From assembly GCA_021129695.1 (NCBI GenBank), contig JAJOKU010000092.1, positions 1 to 19,268 of the forward strand: a DNA stretch of 19,268 nt. Direction: 5' to 3'. The notes below the pieces were generated by a model that saw only the letters and a program-made list of their open reading frames with translations, ran no database searches and was not told the DNA's origin. This document shows, one piece after another, positions 1 through 6,183 of this stretch (position 1 is its first letter; each line of letters starts with the position of its first letter). Origin of the DNA: a candidate division NPL-UPA2 bacterium. GTDB lineage: Bacteria; NPL-UPA2; JAGMAN01. A program made the position numbers and the translations under genes.

Positions 1-175
1 CATACCAGTTCTCGTCATCGCCAGCCATGGGCGCTGTGTCATCTAAGTCCCAGTTACCCCGGGCGATGCCGCGAACCTGGACATCCCCGCCGACTCGGAC
101 GTTCTCCACTGCGGCCTCAGCCGTGCCCATACAGGCCACTAAGGCTACAGCGCAAATAATTGTTAAATACCTCAT
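1..175 (-). CDS. Exported protein, probable outer-membrane beta-barrel (5' part only)
   Basis: The first 58 codons of a gene that runs off the left edge. The start at 175 is preceded by a strong Shine-Dalgarno (minus-strand GGAGGT at 182-187, 6-7 bases upstream). The protein opens with a single Arg, a hydrophobic stretch (residues 3-17) and an AEA|A signal peptidase I-like site near residue 21. The continuation VENVRVGGDVQVRGIAR, followed by an Asp- and Trp-containing turn, looks like the first strand of a porin or alginate-export-type barrel; that family call is inference from style, not a recognised motif. A lipobox-like LVAC at residues 12-15 makes a lipoprotein a second possibility. It has its own promoter (368-396) and a long structured leader, so it is a separate unit from the lpx genes. 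Confidence 0.75.
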   Translation of the reverse strand, partial: MRYLTIICAVALVACMGTAEAAVENVRVGGDVQVRGIARGNWDLDDTAPMAGDDENWY

Positions 176-209
176 TTTTTTACCTCCATTCCTTCTTTCT
201 ATCTATGAA

Positions 210-227
210 CCCTGTCCCCCGACAGGG
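210..227 (-). promoter_or_regulatory. Leader hairpin 3
   Basis: A perfect 7-bp inverted repeat, CCCTGTC and GACAGGG around a 4-base loop, about 35 bases upstream of the start codon. No T-run follows on the minus strand. It may shield or present the ribosome binding site at 182-187, or stabilise the mRNA 5' end. Confidence 0.5.
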
Positions 228-235
228 CCTTTTAT

Positions 236-256
236 CAACCCGCCCCAAGCGGGTTG
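236..256 (-). promoter_or_regulatory. Leader hairpin 2
   Basis: A perfect 8-bp inverted repeat, CAACCCGC against GCGGGTTG with a 5-base loop, sits in the same leader. On the minus strand it is followed by ATAAAAGG rather than a T-run, so it does not look like an intrinsic terminator in the direction of the downstream gene. Confidence 0.5.
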
Positions 257-296
257 AGAGTTACCTATCTATATAATCACCATATACGCAACTCCC
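256..296 (-). promoter_or_regulatory. Leader hairpin 1
   Basis: Minus-strand GGGAGTTGC (288-296) can pair with GTAACTCTC (256-264) over nine base pairs including two G-T wobbles. The loop contains a second small stem, TATAT against ATATA. It lies in the predicted 5' leader of the exported-protein gene. The pairing is visible; a regulatory function is inference. Confidence 0.4.
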
Positions 297-367
297 GGCC
301 TTAACGATTCCACCTCCTTTCCTGCCAGATTGAAACTGCCAATGGTGTTGAGCATAAGATTATGATG

Positions 368-396
368 AATTTACCACATACCTTCAGCCTTGTCAA
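368..396 (-). promoter_or_regulatory. Sigma70-type promoter for the exported-protein gene
   Basis: On the minus strand, a perfect -35 TTGACA (391-396) lies 17 bases from a -10 TAAATT (368-373, 4 of 6 consensus). Transcription should start near 361, giving a leader of about 185 nt before the start codon at 175. Upstream of the -35, A-tracts of 4, 5, 6 and 8 bases (400-403, 409-413, 421-426, 429-436) could act as an UP element or curve the DNA. Confidence 0.75.
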
Positions 397-509
397 GCAT
401 TTTCTCGGTTTTTCAGTCGCTTTTTTCGTTTTTTTTCTGCTCCCCCCTTTTACCACCCCTCCAATTTATCGTCGGTAACGGCCGTAAAAGAGCCCCAAAA
501 AATCCCCCC

Positions 510-1643
510 CTACCCTCCAATTGTCTCCAGCACCAGCCGGGCGGCTCTTTCACTGGCACCTGGCTGGCCCAACTTAACCTTTACCGCCCTTAAATCTTTC
601 TCCATAGATTCTCGTTTACTTTCGTTCTCTAATAAATCCAAAGAAGCTGAAGCTATTCTGCCTGGTCTTGCCCCAAATTGCAGGAATTCAGGAACTATCC
701 TTCTACCGGCTACTACATTGACCAGTCCGATGTCAGGAACTCTTATTAAGAGTTTGGCCAAAAGCCAGCTGAGGAAGGAAAGTTTGTAGATAACCACCAT
801 GGGCGTTTCCAGGCAGGCAGCCTCCAGGGTAGCCGTGCCCGAGGCAATTAGAAGGAGGTCAGCTAAATTCATTACCTCATAAGTTTTATCATGAACCAAC
901 TTGACTGCTAAGTCGGGATTTAATAGGTCCTTAATCTCTTCAGGAGAGATAGTAGAGGCGCAGGGGATAACAAACTCCAGCTCAGGCCTTCTCGCCCTCA
1001 TCAGCTTAGCCACCTTTAACATAGTCGGTAGTAACCTTCTTATCTCCTGCCTTCTGCTTCCGGGAAGGAGTCCGACCACTGGTCTTCCCAGGGGGATATT
1101 AAGGCGAGAAGCTATCTCTTCCTTTTTCCCTATAGGGCCTATGACATCCAGAAGAGGATGACCGACAAACTCTACCGGCGGACCCTCATCCTGGTAGATG
1201 TCCCTTTCAAAAGGGAGGATGACAATCATCTTATTGACTAACTTAGCTATTTTCTTAACCCGGCTTCTTCCCCAGGCCCAGACCTGAGGGCTGATGTAGT
1301 AGATGATTGGTATTCCCTTCTCCTTAACCCGCTCAGCCAGGCGCAGGTTGAAACCAGGGTAGTCAATGAGGATGAGGGCATCCGGTCTCTCTTCCTCCAC
1401 CACCCGGCAAATCTTATGGAAAGTTCCTGACAGCCTTTTAAAGTGCCTTAACACTTCACCGAAACCGACGATACTTATCTGGCTAATATCAATAAGAATA
1501 TTAACTCTGGCCTTGGCCATCTTCCTCCCACCCATGCCCACAATTTCAAGGTTGGGAGAAAGGCTCTTGAGAGCCTTCACTAAATTAGCTCCGTGTAGGT
1601 CACCGGAGGCTTCACCGGCAATGACCATTAATTTCTTGGGCAT
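510..1643 (-). CDS. lpxB: Lipid-A-disaccharide synthase
   Basis: LpxB is a GT-B fold glycosyltransferase that joins UDP-2,3-diacylglucosamine to lipid X (2,3-diacylglucosamine-1-phosphate), giving the lipid A disaccharide at the inner membrane. The 377-residue protein is of normal length and shows the family blocks in order: GEASGD (10-15), GMGG, DYPGFN, YYISPQVWAW, FVGHPLLD, LLPGSRRQE, ASGTATLEAA and PMVVIYK. The chosen start overlaps the upstream oxidoreductase by 16 bases and has no clear Shine-Dalgarno. A second Met at residue 6 (first base 1628) forms a TAATG stop-start with that gene and gives an N-terminus beginning directly at MVIAGEASGD, so the true start may be there. It is the last gene of the lpx cluster. 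Confidence 0.97.
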   Translation of the reverse strand: MPKKLMVIAGEASGDLHGANLVKALKSLSPNLEIVGMGGRKMAKARVNILIDISQISIVGFGEVLRHFKRLSGTFHKICRVVEEERPDALILIDYPGFNLRLAERVKEKGIPIIYYISPQVWAWGRSRVKKIAKLVNKMIVILPFERDIYQDEGPPVEFVGHPLLDVIGPIGKKEEIASRLNIPLGRPVVGLLPGSRRQEIRRLLPTMLKVAKLMRARRPELEFVIPCASTISPEEIKDLLNPDLAVKLVHDKTYEVMNLADLLLIASGTATLEAACLETPMVVIYKLSFLSWLLAKLLIRVPDIGLVNVVAGRRIVPEFLQFGARPGRIASASLDLLENESKRESMEKDLRAVKVKLGQPGASERAARLVLETIGG

Positions 1644-2554
1644 ATTTGGATTTGCTTCTCAATCTCAAGAGCTACTTCTAAGACCCTCTTCCCTTCCCCC
1701 CCTGATACTGAGGGCCTTCGCCCTTTAGCCACACAGTCAATGAAATCCTCAATCTCAGAGCGGAGTGGCTCCATCTTCTCGGGGGAAATCCTTTCCCTGA
1801 CAATGGCTTTACCCCTTTTTCGACACAGGTCCACTTCCTGAGTTAGACAGTCCAAGGAGATATAACTATCTACTTGAAAGATTCTGAGCTTTCTCATTCT
1901 CTCCTGAGAGAGACGGCTGGCACTTACATTAGCCACACAGCCATTCTCAAAGAGGAGGCGAGCATTGGCAATGTCCTCATACTTACTCAATACGGCTACT
2001 CCCAGAGCCTCAATCCGCTTGATGGCAGACTTTACTAAATGGAGGATGAGGTCAAGGTCGTGGATCATCAGGTCCAGGACCACCCCCACTTCAGTGCCCC
2101 GTGGCTGGTAAGGAGCTAAGCGGTGAGATTCGATGAAACGAGGAGATTTGACCAGGGTCTCCAACTGCCTGAAAGCGGCATTATACCTTTCTATGTGACC
2201 AACCTGTAGTATCAAGTTTCGCTTGCTGGCCAGCTGAATTAACTTCTCTGCTTCCTGCACCGTCTGAGTAATTGGTTTCTCTAAGAGGAGATGAATTCCT
2301 TGCCTTAGGAAATCTCTGGCTACCTGGTAGTGAAGATGGGTAGGGACAACAATGCTCACCGCAGATACTTTTCCGAATAGGTCTCTATAATCTATGTAGT
2401 CATGAGTGTTATATTGATTAGCAACCTGCCTGCACCTGCGCCGGTCAATATCTGCCACTCCCACGAGCCGGGTCTTGGGAAGCTCAGAGTAGAGGCGAGC
2501 ATGCTCCTTCCCTAAATGGCCTACTCCCACTACCCCAACCTTAATTTTTTTCAT
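1628..2554 (-). CDS. Gfo/Idh/MocA-family NAD(P)-dependent sugar dehydrogenase, GnnA-like
   Basis: A 308-residue oxidoreductase with an N-terminal Rossmann fold (GVGHLG at 10-15) and the family's EKP motif (92-94), whose Lys is catalytic in this family, followed by GHIERYN (119-125). Its place between lpxI and lpxB points to a nucleotide-sugar substrate in lipid A synthesis. In Acidithiobacillus and Leptospira, GnnA of this family oxidises UDP-GlcNAc at C3, and the aminotransferase GnnB then makes the amino sugar used for amide-linked lipid A. No GnnB-like gene is present in the window, so the GnnA role is inference; other UDP-sugar dehydrogenase activities remain possible. It overlaps lpxI by 4 bases (ATGA), which suggests translational coupling. 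Confidence 0.85.
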   Translation of the reverse strand: MKKIKVGVVGVGHLGKEHARLYSELPKTRLVGVADIDRRRCRQVANQYNTHDYIDYRDLFGKVSAVSIVVPTHLHYQVARDFLRQGIHLLLEKPITQTVQEAEKLIQLASKRNLILQVGHIERYNAAFRQLETLVKSPRFIESHRLAPYQPRGTEVGVVLDLMIHDLDLILHLVKSAIKRIEALGVAVLSKYEDIANARLLFENGCVANVSASRLSQERMRKLRIFQVDSYISLDCLTQEVDLCRKRGKAIVRERISPEKMEPLRSEIEDFIDCVAKGRRPSVSGGEGKRVLEVALEIEKQIQICPRN

Positions 2555-3348
2555 AGGGCCACCACACAGATTTTAGCCTCATCCGCTATCTGGATTAGCT
2601 CCTCCCTATCTAAAATAACTGTCCTTTCTGCCTCAATGGCCAGGGCTGAGGCCTTAACTTCCCTTAAAAGTTCTATGGTTCCTCTGCCAACCACGGGAAT
2701 GTCGAAGCGCATATCCTGCTGGGGCTTACTCATCTTTACCACAACTGCTCCTTCCCCTCCCCACTCTGCTCCTCTCCTTATGGCGCTATCGGTTCCCTCT
2801 ATAGCCTCTATGGCCAGGATAACCCCATTTTTGATTACCACGGTCTGCCCAATATCTAAACGGCCTATCTCTTTGACTATCTTTTCCCCAAATTCAATAT
2901 CCCTAATTTCCCTCCCATTCGGCTGTCGCTCACTTAGCACCCCCTGACCTGCTAAACATGAAGAGAGATATTTCCGCCCGTCAATGAGTTCAATTCCCTC
3001 CTTCTCCAGTTCATCGGCCAGGGCTTTCAGGATGGACTCGGTCTGCTTGCTTCCCAGCTTCTCCAGAATCGAGGTTATCCTGCCATTAAACCCGGTCTGG
3101 TTAAGCAGCACTGACTGGGGAACCTTTCCAATCATCACCGCCTGCCTGGCTCCCTCAGATAGGAGGAACTTTACTGCCCGGTCAAACTCCCCTATCTTCA
3201 CCCAGATAGTCTTCTGTATTAAATTTTCCACCTCGGATGAGGTAAATCCGGAGATAGCTACCGCGGCCATATCCACCTCGGCCTTAGCTTCCCGGGCGAA
3301 GATGAGCGGTAGGCAACCACTCCCAGCAATGAGGCCAAGTTTCTCCAT
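2551..3348 (-). CDS. lpxI: UDP-2,3-diacylglucosamine pyrophosphatase, LpxI type
   Basis: LpxI hydrolyses UDP-2,3-diacylglucosamine to lipid X, the step done by LpxH in Escherichia coli; the two enzymes are unrelated. The 265-residue protein has the family's N-terminal IAGSGCLP (7-14), the segment around VIKNGVILAIEAIEGTD (171-187) and a C-terminal block QDMRFDIPVVG (211-221). Length and motifs fit a complete enzyme. It follows lpxA by 6 bases and overlaps the Gfo/Idh gene by 4, in the order lpxA-lpxI-dehydrogenase-lpxB. Product and substrate tie it directly to its neighbours: LpxB uses both the lipid X made here and the undegraded UDP form. Confidence 0.95.
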   Translation of the reverse strand: MEKLGLIAGSGCLPLIFAREAKAEVDMAAVAISGFTSSEVENLIQKTIWVKIGEFDRAVKFLLSEGARQAVMIGKVPQSVLLNQTGFNGRITSILEKLGSKQTESILKALADELEKEGIELIDGRKYLSSCLAGQGVLSERQPNGREIRDIEFGEKIVKEIGRLDIGQTVVIKNGVILAIEAIEGTDSAIRRGAEWGGEGAVVVKMSKPQQDMRFDIPVVGRGTIELLREVKASALAIEAERTVILDREELIQIADEAKICVVAL

Positions 3349-3354
3349 TTCTCC

Positions 3355-4140
3355 TCAGGTTTCTCTGGCCCTTCCTTTTCTGCCCTTGCTACTGCGCTTA
3401 ATAAATTCAATTAGGTGCTTTACTTCCTCTATCGGTTCGAGCTCCTCCTCTATCTTAGCCATAGCTTGAGAGGTATTGAGCTGAGAACGGTAAAGGAGCT
3501 GATGAGCCTTCTTTAAAATGGACATCTTCTCACTGGAAAACTTGGCTCTTCTCAGACCAATTACATTCAGGCCGCGCACCTCGGCTGGCTGTCCGTCGGC
3601 TAACACAAAAGGGGGGATATCCTTAACTATCTTTGAGTAACCTCCTAAAAAGGCCAATCTCCCTATACTGACGAAGTGATGAATGCCAACCAGTCCTCCT
3701 ATCCAGACTTCATCCTCGATGGTTACATGTCCTCCCAAGGTAGTTAAATTCGACATGACCACTGAGCTGCCGATATGGCAATCATGGGCGATATGGGTGT
3801 AAGCCATGAAGAGGCAGTTATTTCCAATAGTGGTTCTCCCTCTACCACCGGCTGTTCCCCGATTGATGGTAACGTACTCCCGGATGGTATTATTATCGCC
3901 TATTTCTAAGAAGGACTTCTCTCCCTTAAATTTGAGGTCCTGCGGTTCAGTCCCAATTACCACTCCCGGGAAGATCCTGTTACTCTCCCCAATCCTGGTC
4001 CAGCCGTCGATGAAAACCTGCCCGGCCATCCTCGTGCCCCGGCCAATGGTCACATTCTCACCAATCCTGCTATAGGGACCCACCTCCACATCTTCAGCAA
4101 GCTTGGCTCTGGGATGAATAATCGCTGTCGGATGAATCAT
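3355..4140 (-). CDS. lpxA: Acyl-ACP:UDP-N-acetylglucosamine O-acyltransferase
   Basis: LpxA transfers a 3-hydroxyacyl chain from ACP to UDP-GlcNAc, the first step of lipid A synthesis in the cytosol. The 261-residue protein has the left-handed beta-helix hexapeptide pattern through about residue 180 and a helical C-terminal region. The catalytic His is H119 in IAHDCHIG (E. coli H125). G167 in LGGYSK matches E. coli G173, the chain-length ruler position, although that does not fix the acyl length here. The start shares one base with the lpxC-fabZ stop (TGATG), a coupled junction. If the neighbouring dehydrogenase is GnnA-like, this LpxA might accept the 3-amino sugar and make an amide; the sequence alone does not decide this. 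Confidence 0.96.
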   Translation of the reverse strand: MIHPTAIIHPRAKLAEDVEVGPYSRIGENVTIGRGTRMAGQVFIDGWTRIGESNRIFPGVVIGTEPQDLKFKGEKSFLEIGDNNTIREYVTINRGTAGGRGRTTIGNNCLFMAYTHIAHDCHIGSSVVMSNLTTLGGHVTIEDEVWIGGLVGIHHFVSIGRLAFLGGYSKIVKDIPPFVLADGQPAEVRGLNVIGLRRAKFSSEKMSILKKAHQLLYRSQLNTSQAMAKIEEELEPIEEVKHLIEFIKRSSKGRKGRARET

Positions 4141-5447
4141 CAGGCTTCTACCAGGGAAAAGACCATTTCTGCCTCAGCCACTACCTTGCCTTCCACCAGG
4201 GCTTTAGTTAGAACTTTGCCAGTCTTCTGATGGAGTTTACTTACCTCCACCTCCAGTCTCAACTGATCGCCAGGAAGGACTGGTCTGCGCAGCTTAACTT
4301 TATTGATGGCGGCAAGGTAAGCTAATTTACCTAAGTTGCCTTCCCTCTTCAGCATAAGCACACCAGCCGTCTGGGCCATAGCTTCAATGATTAGGACCCC
4401 GGGCATGATTGGCCTCTGCGGGAAGTGCCCCGGGAAGAAAGGTTCATTGAAGGTCACATTCTTGATTCCAACAATTCTTCTGCCCTCCTCTATCTCTACA
4501 ATCCTGTCAACCAAGAGGAATGGATAGCGATGAGGGAGAATCTTCTGAATGTCATTGATATCTAAGATCTGGTCAGGGAGCTCGGTAGTTTTCATAGCCT
4601 CCTTCGCTCCCTGAAAGGGGAGCACTTTTTCGTGAATCTTCTGGACTAATTTGATGTTCAGGGCGTGGCCAGATTTGATGGCTATGACCTCAGCCTTAAG
4701 GGGGTGGCCCAAAAGAAATAGGTCACCCATTAAATCTAAGACCTTATGGCGGACGAACTCATTCTTAAATCTTAAATTCCCCTTGACAATTCCACGGTCT
4801 CCTATTACTACGGTATTCTCAAAGGTGCCCCCCTTACCCAATCCCTGCTCCTGCAGAACCTTAGCTTCTTGCTCCGAGCAGAAGGTTCTGGCCGGGGCAA
4901 TCTCCTTCTCAAAGATTTCATCTGTTATCTGGAAAGAGGCAAATTGGGTTTTAAGATGGGGATGGTCGTAATCAATAGTGAAGGAGATCCTCTGCTCATT
5001 GGAAGGGAAGGCAGCAATGTAAGCACCTTGCCCTGAAATCCAGATTGGTTCATTTAGCCAGCCATACCTCTTTTCCTCTCCCTGTTCAATTAGCCCAGCT
5101 CCCTTGAGTATCTCAACGAATGGTTGTGAACTACCATCTATCTCTGGAACCTCGCTCGAATCCACTTCCATAAGCAGGTTATCTAATCCCAGGCCAGCTA
5201 AAGCCGCCAGGATATGCTCCACCGTATGCACTTCAACCTGGCCATTCCTCAAAGTAGTGCGTCGGGGAGCTTCCTTCACCAGCGAGATGTCCACTCTTAT
5301 CTCGGGCTTCTCAGGGAGGTCAACTCTAACGAAGTTCACTCCACTGTCGGCGGGAGCAGGTTTGAAAGTAACCGTGGTCTTAGTGCCCGTATGGAGGCCA
5401 ACTCCGGTATAACTTACTTCTTTCCTAATTGTCCTCTGCAAATCCAT
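4140..5447 (-). CDS. lpxC-fabZ: Bifunctional LpxC deacetylase / FabZ 3-hydroxyacyl-ACP dehydratase
   Basis: A 435-residue fusion. Residues 1 to about 277 are LpxC, the Zn-dependent UDP-3-O-acyl-GlcNAc deacetylase and committed step of lipid A synthesis. HTVEH (74-78) gives Zn ligand H78 and base E77, HKVLD (234-238) gives H234 and D238, and SGH gives H261. Residues about 290-435 are FabZ, with [12 protein letters not shown] (304-315), catalytic H341 in FFPGH and E355 in the following helix. FabZ sends 3-hydroxyacyl-ACP to phospholipid synthesis while LpxA and LpxD use the same pool, so the fusion joins the two competing branches. Such fusions are known in Bacteroidetes and several candidate phyla. 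Unlike its neighbours the start has no good Shine-Dalgarno, and a repeat-rich spacer lies just upstream. Confidence 0.96.
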   Translation of the reverse strand: MDLQRTIRKEVSYTGVGLHTGTKTTVTFKPAPADSGVNFVRVDLPEKPEIRVDISLVKEAPRRTTLRNGQVEVHTVEHILAALAGLGLDNLLMEVDSSEVPEIDGSSQPFVEILKGAGLIEQGEEKRYGWLNEPIWISGQGAYIAAFPSNEQRISFTIDYDHPHLKTQFASFQITDEIFEKEIAPARTFCSEQEAKVLQEQGLGKGGTFENTVVIGDRGIVKGNLRFKNEFVRHKVLDLMGDLFLLGHPLKAEVIAIKSGHALNIKLVQKIHEKVLPFQGAKEAMKTTELPDQILDINDIQKILPHRYPFLLVDRIVEIEEGRRIVGIKNVTFNEPFFPGHFPQRPIMPGVLIIEAMAQTAGVLMLKREGNLGKLAYLAAINKVKLRRPVLPGDQLRLEVEVSKLHQKTGKVLTKALVEGKVVAEAEMVFSLVEA

Positions 5448-5617
5448 CGCTTAATTTGATGACTTTTCCGGTTTACGGTGAAACACAGTGAAACAGTACT
5501 ACCTACGGTTAGCACCGCAAAGCACGGTGAAACACACAGCCAAAGGCAGTGCCGAAGGCAGCCAAGGGCAGTGCCAGTGTTGCTTTGCTAACAGTGCTGA
5601 TTCTCAAGCAGTACTGC
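5448..5617. repeat. Repeat-rich spacer between ompH and lpxC-fabZ
   Basis: This 170-bp spacer is built from short repeated words. On the plus strand CAGTACTGCCTACGG (5609-5623) and CAGTACTACCTACGG (5494-5508) match at 14 of 15 bases, and a third partial copy, CCGTACTGCCTCCGG, lies at 5626-5640. GTGAAACAC or GTGAAACAG occurs at 5478, 5488 and 5527. GGCAGTGCC occurs at 5545 and 5567. No open reading frame or clear promoter is visible on either strand. The repeats run into the last codons of ompH. Confidence 0.75.
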
Positions 5618-6169
5618 CTACGGGGCCGTACTGCCTCCGGTTGTATTAAGTAGCTTTATAATCTCCTCGGTTACATCCAGCCCTTTTAAGCCATAAAAAA
5701 CCTGTCTGGCGTCAAGGATAAGAGTGTAACCCTTTTCCTTGCCAAACGATTCTATGGCCTGGCGAATCTCTTCAAGCACCTCTCTCTGTTTCTCCATAAC
5801 CTTGCTTCTGAACTCCAGATCGTATTCCCAAAACAGCTGTTCCCACCTTCTCCTTTTCTCTTCAATGAGCCTGGCTCTTTTCCTCTTTTCCTCCTCTTTC
5901 AAGAGGGCTTCCTGTGCTTTTAGTTCCTCCTCTAACTTATCTATTTCCTCTCGCTTCCGGCTCAGCTCCTTGTGCCTGGCCTCTTGCTCCTCCCGCAAGG
6001 CCTCTTTCGCCTCTCTGGCCCTGGGGTAGCCATCAATGACCCTTCCTATGTCCACATAGCCAATCTTGAGCGAAGCCCCTTCCCGCGACTCTCCCCTGGC
6101 CTCCACCCGATAAGCTAAACCCGTGCCCAGCAGGCTAACTACCATAAAAAAAGCTATAATTCTTCTCAT
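5618..6169 (-). CDS. ompH: OmpH/Skp-family periplasmic chaperone
   Basis: Skp/OmpH binds unfolded outer-membrane proteins in the periplasm and hands them to the Bam complex. The 183-residue protein has a signal peptide (MRRIIAFFMVVSLLGTGLAY), a conserved IGYVDIGRVI start of the mature part, a long charged helical arm rich in Glu, Lys and Arg (about residues 55-130), and a C-terminal GYTLILDARQVFY segment. The open frame extends nine codons further to 6196, but the Met at 6169 is preferred: AGGAGG at 6176-6181 lies 6 bases upstream, while the 6196 Met has none at usable distance and overlaps bamA. The gene follows bamA by 14 bases, as in many diderms. Its last residues (about GGSTAP) are encoded by a copy of the adjacent spacer repeat, so the original C-terminus may have been altered. 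Confidence 0.92.
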   Translation of the reverse strand: MRRIIAFFMVVSLLGTGLAYRVEARGESREGASLKIGYVDIGRVIDGYPRAREAKEALREEQEARHKELSRKREEIDKLEEELKAQEALLKEEEKRKRARLIEEKRRRWEQLFWEYDLEFRSKVMEKQREVLEEIRQAIESFGKEKGYTLILDARQVFYGLKGLDVTEEIIKLLNTTGGSTAP

Positions 6170-6175
6170 TGCCTT

Positions 6176-6181
6176 CCTCCT
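6176..6181 (-). promoter_or_regulatory. Ribosome binding site that fixes the ompH start
   Basis: Minus-strand AGGAGG lies 6 bases before the ATG at 6169 and within a longer run of GGAGG words beginning at the bamA stop codon. It favours the shorter ompH protein, whose signal peptide then begins MRRII. Confidence 0.75.
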
Positions 6182-6183
6182 CC

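Larger units (their letters stand above)
176..509 (-). other. Intergenic region: promoter and long structured leader
   Basis: This 334-base gap between lpxB and the exported-protein gene holds, in minus-strand order, a G/A-rich stretch after the lpxB stop, four A-tracts, a sigma70-type promoter (368-396), and a leader of about 185 nt with three possible stem-loops (288-296/256-264, 236-256, 210-227). I see no convincing rho-independent terminator for lpxB: no GC-rich stem is followed by a T-run on the minus strand. Confidence 0.7.

Noticed and set aside
210..256. Tandem hairpins as intrinsic terminators.
   Set aside because: Neither is followed by a T-run on the minus strand, and both lie downstream of a good promoter in the leader of the next gene; only a weak TTTT follows one on the plus strand, where no gene ends.
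5448..5640. A CRISPR array in the repeat-rich spacer.
   Set aside because: Repeat words are only 9-15 bases, irregularly spaced and imperfect, with no cas genes.
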